This document shows, piece by piece, positions 57,891 through 64,000 of a stretch of DNA of 64,000 nucleotides. Source of the stretch: a virus; the IMG/VR virus record IMGVR_UViG_3300015360_000029, positions 23,460-87,459 of that record, one strand, 5' to 3'. The notes beneath the pieces were generated by a model that made no database searches, was not told the origin of the DNA, and worked only from the letters and a program-made list of their open reading frames with translations. Both the position numbers and the translations under genes were made by a program. The stretch's first letter is position 1. Each line of letters opens with the position of its first letter.

Positions 57891-60800
57891 ATGCTTACTG
57901 ACGGTATTCAATTCATCGAAGGTTCGAACGTTTCGAATCTCACCATTGCTGCAGGCACAGTTTTCCCAAGTTCGCCTTCTGCAGGCGAACTTTTCTATCG
58001 TACTGATAATCAGGCGATGTACATTTCGAACGGAAGTATTTGGAGCGTCGCAGGCGCTGGTTCCGTTACTTCGATTCAAGCTGCTGGCGGCTCAACGGGT
58101 CTTTCGTTCTCAGGTGGCCCAATCTCTACATCCGGTACTTTGACACTTTCAGGTATCCTTGCTCTGGCAAATGGCGGTACAGGCGCAACGACGCAATCAG
58201 GCGCAGCAAATGCAATTCTTCCGTCGCAGGCCGCCGCAAGCGGGATGTATTTGACTTCAAACGGCAGCACAGTATCATGGGCATCGGTCGCTGGTGGCAC
58301 AAGTGCTGGTAGTGCTCTGACAGGTACTTCACTCGCTTCGAACATCGTTACTTCGTCATTGACGTCTGTTGGCACGATCACGACTGGTACTTGGTCTGGT
58401 CTGTTCGGTGCCGTCTCAGGCGCGAACTTGACTACGCTGAACGCATCAAATCTGTCTTCAGGTACAGTTGGCACAGCGCGTCTTGGATCTGGCACAGCAA
58501 ATTCAACTACGTATCTTCGCGGTGATGGCACATGGGCTACTGCTGGAACTGGTGATGCCGGTTCCTTGACAGGCACGACACTTGCAGCGAACGTTGTTAC
58601 TTCGTCATTGACGTCCGTTGGCACACTATCGTCGCTGACAGTAAGCGGTTCTACAACGCTCGGTACTGCGTACACAGAATCTGCAGTATCGATTACAGCA
58701 GCAGCGACAACGAATTTGAACTGCGCCCTTGGAAATATCTTTTCGATCGCTCTTGGTACCGCAATTACTTCACTTACGTTCTCGAACATTCCTGCATCAG
58801 GTCGCGTGTACTCAGCAACACTGTTCATTACACAAGGTGCAGGTGGTAGCTTCTCGGTCACATGGCCCGGAAGCATTCAATGGGCTGGCAACGTTGCTCC
58901 GGTTCTCGCAACTGTTACAGGTCGCACTGACATCATAACTCTGGTTACTCGCGATGCTGGTGCCTCGTGGAACGGGCTTGCAGCTGACACTGCAGCAGTG
59001 TTCGGTGCAGGAGATTTGTCAGGTACAACACTTGCAGCGAACATTGTCTCTTCGTCATTGACGTCTGTTGGCACTCTGTCTTCATTGGCTGTCACTGGCG
59101 GTATCACTGGTGCTTCGTTCACCGGTGCGCATTCTGGCTCAGGTGATGGTTTGACTGGGACAGCTTCAGGTCTCAGCATTGGTGGTAATGCTGCAACGGC
59201 TACGACAGCCACAACAGCAACATCTGCTACAACAGCAACATCTGCTACAACAGCAACATCTGCTACAACAGCAGGCACGGTCAGTACCGCAGCACAACCA
59301 ACAATTACTTCTGTTGGTACATTGACTTCATTGGCTGTCACTGGGAACATCACAGCCGCAGAACCAACAACGAATACTCATCTCGCCACGAAATTCTATG
59401 TCGACAGCCTAGTTCAAGGGCTGACATGGAAGACTGCAGCTCGTGTTGCAACGACTGCGGACATCATCTTGTCAGGCACACAAACAATCGATGGCGTTGC
59501 TGTCGTCGCTGGCAATCGTGTTCTTGTCAAAAATGAGACAACCCCAGCTTCGAACGGCGTGTACGTTGTCGCAGCTGGCGCATGGACACGATCAATCGAC
59601 ATGGACGGCTCGCCAGACGTAGGTGAAGTAAACGGTGCTGCAGTCTACATCACTGATGGTACAACGAACGGTGACACCACTTGGACACAAACAGCGACGA
59701 TCGTGACCGTCGGCACTGAAGCAATGGTGTTCGCACAGCTTTCAGGTGCTGGTGGAGGTTCAACTTCAGCTTCAACTTTGACAGGCACGACACTTGCAGC
59801 GAACGTTGTCTCTTCTTCATTGACGTCCGTTGGCACGATCACGACTGGCACTTGGTCTGGTCTGTTCGGTTCAGTCTCAGGTGCAAGCTTGACTGCACTG
59901 AACGCATCAAATCTGTCTTCAGGTACAGTTGGCACAGCACGTCTTGGAACTGGCACAGCGAGTTCAACTACGTATCTTCGTGGTGATGGCACATGGGCTA
60001 CTGCTGCTGGCGGCGCTGGCACGTTCAACTGGACTGGACGAAATGAATTCGTTTCTACAGGCGGAGTGATTTCTTCATCCAATTCCTCCCCATTGATCGC
60101 TTGGTCGACTGGTGGAGCGAATGGCTCGTTCATGGTGTTCGAGCGCAGCGGTTCGTTCTCATTCAACATGGGTGTCGATACGGACAACATCTTCAAGATC
60201 GGCGGAAACGGGTTAGGCACATTGCTCACACTGGCACCGACGACCGGGAATGTTGTGATTACTGGCACTGTGTCTGGATCGAGCTTCATCGGTTCAGGTG
60301 CAAGCTTGACTGCACTGAACGCATCAAATCTGTCTTCAGGTACAGTTGGCACAGCACGTCTTGGAACTGGCACTGCTGACAGCACAACGTATCTTCGTGG
60401 TGATGGCACATGGTCTACAGTCTCAGGTTCAAGTGCTGGTAGCACTTTGACAGGTACTTCGCTTGCCGCGAACATCGTATCTTCGTCATTGACATCTGTA
60501 GGCACCCTGTCTTCACTTGCAGTGACCGGTACTACCACGTCCACTGGCGCAACGAACCTAGCTGGAGCATCTTCACCACTTCAAGTTGGTGGTTCTGCTG
60601 GTACATCTGGACAAGTGTTGACATCTGCAGGTTCTGGTACTACACCAACTTGGACAACAAGTACTGGTGCAAGCCTTTCAGGTACGAATGCTTGGACTAT
60701 TAGGAATACGTTTACTACTAGCGGTTCAATAGGCACTGCTACGAATACTGAAACTTCATTCTTGAGACTTGCAGCCGCATCTGGAAATTCAACATTCATT

Positions 60801-61898
60801 GGGTTCGAGCGTGTTGGGCAGTATGCTATCAACTTCGGCCTCGATACTGACAACACGTTTAAACTTGGTGGCTGGTCACAAGGCACTGGTTCGTTCCGTT
60901 GGACTTCTGATTCTTCTGGGAACTTCGTTGCACTTGGCACAAGCACAGCAACAAGCTTCATCGGTTCAGGTGCAAGCTTGACTGCACTGAACGCATCGAA
61001 CTTGTCATCAGGCACAGTTGGAACAGCGCGTCTTGGAACTGGCACTGCGAGCTCAACAACGTATCTTCGTGGTGATGGAGCATGGGTAGGACTTGGTGGC
61101 AGTGGCACGAATTCGTGGCTCGGCACGAATTCATTTACCACGACTGGGGCTGTTGGAACTTCTACGAATACAGAAACTCAGTTCGTCAGAATAGCATCAA
61201 ACGGTTCTCAAGCGGCAATGATTGGTTTCGAGCGCCCATCACTTTACGCTATCAACTTCGGCCTCGATACTGACAACACGTTTAAACTTGGTGGCTGGTC
61301 ACAAGGCACAAGTGTGTTCCGTTGGACTTCTGATTCTTCTGGGAACTTCGTTGCACTTGGTTCCATCACGGCTGGAACCAGCATCGCAACTGGCACAGCT
61401 GTCACATCTACAGTTACATCATCGAGTTTCAGATTTAACGGGACTTTCACCTCGACATCGCTCACTAATAGCATCTATCAGGCAGAAGCAAGCAGTATTT
61501 CTATTGCTACGAACGGTAGCGAACGTATTCGCGTTAAGAGTACTGGGCGTATTGATTTTTTGACAGGTGTGACTGATAGAAAGAATTCTCTTGCTTTCTC
61601 AGCAACACCGACTCTAGAAGCAAGTTCTGGGAACACATGGGCACCTACGCTGACTGCCAATATTACAGCAATCACGTTCGGAACTATTCCTGTCGCTGGC
61701 GGCGTGTTTTCGCTGACGTTGTATCTGACGCAAGACGCGACGGGCTCACGAACAGTGACTTGGCCTGCCGCAGTTCGATGGTCTGGCGGTGTTGCACCAA
61801 CACTCACAACTACAGCGAACAAGACTGACATCATCACCATCGTTACACATGATGGTGGATCTATTTGGTACGGGCGCGTTGTTGGCCTGAACTTCTAA
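57891..61898 (+). CDS. giant repetitive tail fibre protein
   Basis: A 1335-aa protein. Near the start G-E-L-F-Y-R-T-D-N-Q-A-M-Y-I-S-N-G-S-I-W is a fibre unit. Repeats of S-L-T-S-V-G-T-I-T-T-G-T-W-S-G and LTALNASNLSSGTVGTARLG, T-T-Y-L-R-G-D-G-T-W run through it. Around residue 485 an A-T-K-F-Y-V-D module is followed by a conserved fibre domain (G-N-R-V-L-V-K-N-E-T...N-G-V-Y-V-V). Two near-identical SFxINFGLDTDNTFKLGG-type blocks follow. A trimeric beta fibre for receptor contact is likely. Confidence 0.85.
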   Translation: MLTDGIQFIEGSNVSNLTIAAGTVFPSSPSAGELFYRTDNQAMYISNGSIWSVAGAGSVTSIQAAGGSTGLSFSGGPISTSGTLTLSGILALANGGTGATTQSGAANAILPSQAAASGMYLTSNGSTVSWASVAGGTSAGSALTGTSLASNIVTSSLTSVGTITTGTWSGLFGAVSGANLTTLNASNLSSGTVGTARLGSGTANSTTYLRGDGTWATAGTGDAGSLTGTTLAANVVTSSLTSVGTLSSLTVSGSTTLGTAYTESAVSITAAATTNLNCALGNIFSIALGTAITSLTFSNIPASGRVYSATLFITQGAGGSFSVTWPGSIQWAGNVAPVLATVTGRTDIITLVTRDAGASWNGLAADTAAVFGAGDLSGTTLAANIVSSSLTSVGTLSSLAVTGGITGASFTGAHSGSGDGLTGTASGLSIGGNAATATTATTATSATTATSATTATSATTAGTVSTAAQPTITSVGTLTSLAVTGNITAAEPTTNTHLATKFYVDSLVQGLTWKTAARVATTADIILSGTQTIDGVAVVAGNRVLVKNETTPASNGVYVVAAGAWTRSIDMDGSPDVGEVNGAAVYITDGTTNGDTTWTQTATIVTVGTEAMVFAQLSGAGGGSTSASTLTGTTLAANVVSSSLTSVGTITTGTWSGLFGSVSGASLTALNASNLSSGTVGTARLGTGTASSTTYLRGDGTWATAAGGAGTFNWTGRNEFVSTGGVISSSNSSPLIAWSTGGANGSFMVFERSGSFSFNMGVDTDNIFKIGGNGLGTLLTLAPTTGNVVITGTVSGSSFIGSGASLTALNASNLSSGTVGTARLGTGTADSTTYLRGDGTWSTVSGSSAGSTLTGTSLAANIVSSSLTSVGTLSSLAVTGTTTSTGATNLAGASSPLQVGGSAGTSGQVLTSAGSGTTPTWTTSTGASLSGTNAWTIRNTFTTSGSIGTATNTETSFLRLAAASGNSTFIGFERVGQYAINFGLDTDNTFKLGGWSQGTGSFRWTSDSSGNFVALGTSTATSFIGSGASLTALNASNLSSGTVGTARLGTGTASSTTYLRGDGAWVGLGGSGTNSWLGTNSFTTTGAVGTSTNTETQFVRIASNGSQAAMIGFERPSLYAINFGLDTDNTFKLGGWSQGTSVFRWTSDSSGNFVALGSITAGTSIATGTAVTSTVTSSSFRFNGTFTSTSLTNSIYQAEASSISIATNGSERIRVKSTGRIDFLTGVTDRKNSLAFSATPTLEASSGNTWAPTLTANITAITFGTIPVAGGVFSLTLYLTQDATGSRTVTWPAAVRWSGGVAPTLTTTANKTDIITIVTHDGGSIWYGRVVGLNF
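59220..59273. repeat. 18-bp tandem repeat, three copies
   Basis: ACATCTGCTACAACAGCA three times in perfect register, encoding repeated T-S-A-T-T-A in the fibre. Copy-number change would keep the frame. Confidence 0.9.
59880..61366. repeat. dispersed long direct repeats in fibre gene
   Basis: The block starting GGTGCAAGCTTGACTGCACT recurs at about 59880, 60298 and 60967 with few changes over about 75 bp. A second block (ATCAACTTCGGCCTCGATAC..., about 110 bp) recurs at about 60829 and 61252. These allow recombination within the fibre. Confidence 0.8.
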
Positions 61899-61906
61899 GG
61901 ACGCAT

Positions 61907-62800
61907 ATGTTCACAGTTCGTCATGTCAAGAAGCGTCGTGTGTACACTGATCCGCCAGAACAGGCTGCTGGGCCTGGCGGATCCATTTACACTGCAGATG
62001 GTGATTTCGTAGTTCCGAATGGAGTGTTCTTTATTCATGCTGTTGCAGTAGGTGGCGGTGGCGGTGGTCGCGATGGCGGAACTGGAAATCAAATGGGTGG
62101 CGGCGGCGCTGGCCTTAGGTACATCAATAATCTACCAGTCACGCCAGGAGAAACTATCTCAGTTATCGTTGGTGCCGCTGGATACAGAATTTCCACTGGG
62201 AATTCAGTTTCCGGTGGAGATTCTGAATTGCGTCGTTCTGGGACGCTGTTGCTTCGTGGTGGTGGTGGTTCAGTTTCTCCAGGTCAAAACCAAGTGGCGT
62301 CTGGCGGAACTGGTTCTTCTACCGGGGCTGGTCCACAAGGTGGAACTGTTGGAGGCGGAAATGGCGGAATTGGTGGCCCAACAGGTGACGTATTCGGTAC
62401 TGGCGGCGGTGGCGCGGGCGGGTACTCTGGTAATGGTGGTGCCGGTGGGACTTCAAACTTCAGCACAGGCGCCCGCTTAACCACTGCTGGTGCCGGTGGC
62501 GGTGGCGGTGGCGGTGGCGGCACTGGTGCAGGCGCTCAGGGCGGCGGTGGTGTCGGTCTAATCGCTCAGGGCGGTAACGGTTCTGCTGGCACATCTGGTG
62601 GCGGTGGCGGTGGCGGTTCTGGGGGTGCGAACGGCGGGAACAACAGCGTCGGTCAATATCAGGGCGGCGCCTATGGTGGTGGCGGTGGAGGTTGGCGCGG
62701 CAGCAACGCCGGCAGCGTCGCGTCTGCTTGCCTTGCTGGTGCTGGTGCAGTTCGCATCATCTGGGGTTCTGGACGTTCGTATCCAACGAACTCGGCTTAA
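61907..62800 (+). CDS. Gly-rich tail fibre adhesin-like protein
   Basis: A 297-aa protein directly after the fibre gene. N-terminus MFTVRHVKKRRVYTDPPEQA, a beta domain (D-F-V-V-P-N-G-V-F-F-I-H-A-V-A-V-G-G), then about 180 residues dominated by Gly runs, with V-T-P-G-E-T-I-S-V-I-V-G-A-A-G. Location and Gly-rich segments recall receptor-binding adhesins of the T4-related gp38 type, which pack as polyglycine helices; a Gly-rich fibre tip of other type is equally possible. ATG follows AAGGA. Confidence 0.65.
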   Translation: MFTVRHVKKRRVYTDPPEQAAGPGGSIYTADGDFVVPNGVFFIHAVAVGGGGGGRDGGTGNQMGGGGAGLRYINNLPVTPGETISVIVGAAGYRISTGNSVSGGDSELRRSGTLLLRGGGGSVSPGQNQVASGGTGSSTGAGPQGGTVGGGNGGIGGPTGDVFGTGGGGAGGYSGNGGAGGTSNFSTGARLTTAGAGGGGGGGGGTGAGAQGGGGVGLIAQGGNGSAGTSGGGGGGGSGGANGGNNSVGQYQGGAYGGGGGGWRGSNAGSVASACLAGAGAVRIIWGSGRSYPTNSA

Positions 62801-62841
62801 GTACTTGAACCTAGGTTTTCCGAACACGAATTCCTAGGTTG

Positions 62842-62850
62842 TGTTACTAT
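62842..62850 (+). promoter_or_regulatory. extended -10 promoter, possibly leaderless
   Basis: TGTTACTAT with six bases (CCTTGT) before the ATG at 62857. CCTAGGTT occurs twice upstream (62810 and 62833). Confidence 0.55.
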
Positions 62851-62856
62851 CCTTGT

Positions 62857-63120
62857 ATGAACACACCTGGATACATGGTTTACTGGTTCGCTCAAGGACC
62901 AGAATGCGAGTTCTTCACATCGACACAGATGTCCGAAGCGCTCGAGCGGATGAACGATCTTCGGAAGAATTCGGAGAACCAGTTCGTCACGTTCGCCTCG
63001 CAGGATTCGAACCGCGTCGGCAAGGATGGTGTCGACAGCATTGTCAACGGGAAGACGCCTGACGGGCATGATTACGAATGGTCGAAGGCTGGTCGAGCTG
63101 GAAAGACACGTCGGAAGTAA
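62857..63120 (+). CDS. 87-aa unknown protein
   Basis: MNTPGYMVYWFAQGPECEFF, then E-A-L-E-R-M-N-D-L-R-K and a basic C-terminus (KAGRAGKTRRK). Small, probably cytoplasmic. ATG at 62857 has no ribosome site, while the -10 box ends six bases before it; a leaderless transcript is likely. No family recognised. Early-type promoter rather than late. Confidence 0.6.
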   Translation: MNTPGYMVYWFAQGPECEFFTSTQMSEALERMNDLRKNSENQFVTFASQDSNRVGKDGVDSIVNGKTPDGHDYEWSKAGRAGKTRRK

Positions 63121-63121
63121 T

Positions 63122-63152
63122 CGTTACAAATTCAGAGCGGCGTTACAAATTC
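63122..63152 (+). promoter_or_regulatory. tandem CGTTACAAATTC operator-like sites
   Basis: Two exact CGTTACAAATTC copies at 63122 and 63141 (19-nt period), then GAACCTAGG at 63163. The same pair, with one variant copy, precedes the photolyase-like gene. Confidence 0.55.
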
Positions 63153-63175
63153 AGGTGAGCAGGAACCTAGGATCG

Positions 63176-63184
63176 TGTTATAGT
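63176..63184 (+). promoter_or_regulatory. extended -10 promoter
   Basis: TGTTATAGT, 23 nt upstream of the ATG at 63208, with AAGGAG between. Confidence 0.55.
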
Positions 63185-63207
63185 AGCACTATCGACAAGG
63201 AGATCAA

Positions 63208-63651
63208 ATGCTTTACGTGAAATGTCTGAACGGGATTCCGCTGAAGGTCACGGACACTCCCGACCGCGCTGAGATTCAGCGAGACGGATACAACCTGAAG
63301 AACGGTTGGTCGACACGGAACGACTGGACCTCGTTCGAACAAGTTCAGCTCCTGTCACTGTACATCACCGCGATGACCGGCGAAGCTCACTTGCCGACGG
63401 ATGAAGGTTTGAGCTGCTCCCCTCAGTTCGACATCGTGAAGGCACCGAAGGTCGGCGACAAGGTCAGCTACGGTTTCAACGGTGACTACACTCCCGATGG
63501 CGAGATCGTGAAGATCTCGAAGACTTTTCAGGTCACGACCACTTCTGGCAAGACATACCGTCGAAAGGGAACGACGTCACGTTGGTCGCAACCCGGTGGG
63601 ACCTGGGGTCTGGTTCCAGGTCATCGGTCCGAGCGGAACCCGCACTTCTGA
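63208..63651 (+). CDS. 147-aa unknown protein
   Basis: MLYVKCLNGIPLKVTDTPDR, a helical centre, then a beta C-terminal half (VGDKVSYGFNGDYTPDGEIV, later S-G-K-T-Y-R-R-K-G) that looks like a small SH3/KOW-type domain repeated in phage hypothetical proteins. Strong ribosome site and early-type promoter. Function unknown. Confidence 0.65.
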   Translation: MLYVKCLNGIPLKVTDTPDRAEIQRDGYNLKNGWSTRNDWTSFEQVQLLSLYITAMTGEAHLPTDEGLSCSPQFDIVKAPKVGDKVSYGFNGDYTPDGEIVKISKTFQVTTTSGKTYRRKGTTSRWSQPGGTWGLVPGHRSERNPHF

Positions 63652-63701
63652 TCGACGAGATCGCCGAACCTAGAAAAAGATGAACAGGAAGAACTTCGGA
63701 A

Positions 63702-63710
63702 TGTTAGAAT
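63702..63710 (+). promoter_or_regulatory. extended -10 promoter
   Basis: TGTTAGAAT, preceded by GAACCTAGA at 63666. It would start a transcript with an about 140-nt leader to the ATG at 63857. Confidence 0.5.
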
Positions 63711-63717
63711 CGCAGTA

Positions 63718-63813
63718 CCCGGCGAAATCCGGGAAGTAAATAGTCCTGCACCCTGCTCCCAGTGGTCGCCAAGAAAGCCCTAAGAATTCTTGGACCTGTC
63801 AACAATGACAGGT
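63718..63813 (+). ncRNA. structured leader or small RNA, three hairpins
   Basis: CCCGG/CCGGG (63718-63733), CCAAGAA/TTCTTGG (63769-63793) and ACCTGTCA/TGACAGGT with a 4-nt loop (63794-63813) lie in series between a promoter and the secreted-protein gene. No tRNA or known riboswitch pattern. The last hairpin lacks a clear T-run. This is the content of the 200-nt non-coding gap. Confidence 0.4.
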
Positions 63814-63856
63814 GCCTCATTCCTCCGGTCTCAATAAACCTAGAAAGGTTACAACC

Positions 63857-64000
63857 ATGAAGAAGATTCTCTCCGCTCTCGCCCTCGCAGTGGCAACGTT
63901 CGCAGCTTCGGCTGTTCCTGTTTCAATCACCAGCGGTGCTGGTCTCACCAACATCACGGTCGATCCTGCCACCGGCACCTCAGGTACGTTCACCATCCTC
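63857..64000 (+). CDS. secreted protein, 5' part only
   Basis: Runs off the window end. MKKILSALALAVATFAASAV is a typical Sec signal peptide with A-S-A cleavage, followed by a Ser/Thr/Gly-rich start of the mature protein (SITSGAGLTNITVDPATGTS...). GC-rich codons (CTC, GCC) differ from neighbours, which may mark transfer. GAAAGG ribosome-type site 11 nt upstream. Product unknown. Confidence 0.6.
   Translation, partial: MKKILSALALAVATFAASAVPVSITSGAGLTNITVDPATGTSGTFTIL

Noticed and set aside
59220-59273. Short regular repeats as CRISPR-like array
   Set aside because: Directly adjacent tandem 18-bp units with no spacers, in frame in the fibre gene.
58076-61840. Long minus-strand reading frames (about 266, 158, 299 and 186 codons) opposite the fibre gene
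   Set aside because: Pro/Val/Ala-rich mirror of the Thr/Ser/Gly repeats, no ribosome sites, and the plus strand has an intact 1335-aa gene.
63651-63857. tRNA gene in the non-coding gap
   Set aside because: Hairpins do not form a cloverleaf and no CCA or T-loop consensus is visible.

Overview
This window is part of a T4-superfamily myovirus (a contractile-tailed phage of a Gram-negative host; host not determinable from sequence alone). Recognisable T4-type genes include the head set (gp20 portal, gp21 protease, gp22 scaffold, gp23 capsid), neck and tail genes (gp13-, gp14- and gp15-like, gp18 sheath, gp19 tube, gp4), baseplate genes (gp5, gp25, gp26, gp53-like, plus probable gp27-, gp48- and gp54-like), terminase (gp16/gp17), late sigma factor gp55, gp46/gp47 recombination nuclease and endonuclease VII. 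There is no CRISPR array, insertion sequence or tRNA. Genes are packed in operons with many 1-4 bp start/stop overlaps.

Layout: 1-6.6 kb (minus), baseplate hub/spike/wedge operon preceded by a nucleotidyltransferase. 6.6-13.6 kb (plus), replication/recombination/late-transcription block (gp55, gp47, gp46, endonuclease VII, a polymerase-like ORF). 13.7-24.2 kb (minus), sheath, tail terminator and neck genes interleaved with putative head-cargo genes. 24.2-29.6 kb, accessory block (LysM-like ORF, secreted protein, DEDDh exonuclease, divergent photolyase-like protein, tail protein, MazG-like enzyme, acyl carrier protein). 29.7-38.6 kb (minus), capsid assembly cluster, portal and tape measure. 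38.6-42.3 kb (plus), gp26-like hub protein and fibre-like proteins. 42.3-45.1 kb (minus), nucleotide/DNA modification cassette: flavoprotein, dCMP hydroxymethylase-like protein, glycosyltransferase-like protein and P-loop kinase. 45.3-57.8 kb (plus), tail tube, gp54-like, gp4, gp16, a run of putative head-cargo genes, a lipase-like protein, an inactive terminase paralogue and gp17. 57.9-62.8 kb (plus), giant repetitive tail fibre and Gly-rich adhesin-like protein. 62.8-64 kb, small early-type genes and the start of a secreted protein.

Two promoter classes are visible. Late-type boxes (CATAAATAC and variants such as GTAAATAC and CTAAATAC) precede structural and cargo operons and match the presence of gp55. 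Extended -10 boxes of form TGnTAnAAT precede the gp55 operon, the photolyase, MazG and modification operons and the small genes at the right end.

The most striking feature is a short N-terminal signature (FKQFLAE-like, or KxxELFE-like) on about a dozen otherwise unrelated proteins. It resembles the capsid-targeting sequence of T4 internal head proteins, which gp21 cleaves at L/I-x-E. The tagged proteins carry kinase-like, amidoligase-like, acetyltransferase-like, ParB-like, nucleotidyltransferase and ribosome-modulation-factor-like modules. This suggests a set of enzymes packed in the capsid and delivered with the DNA; that delivery is inference.
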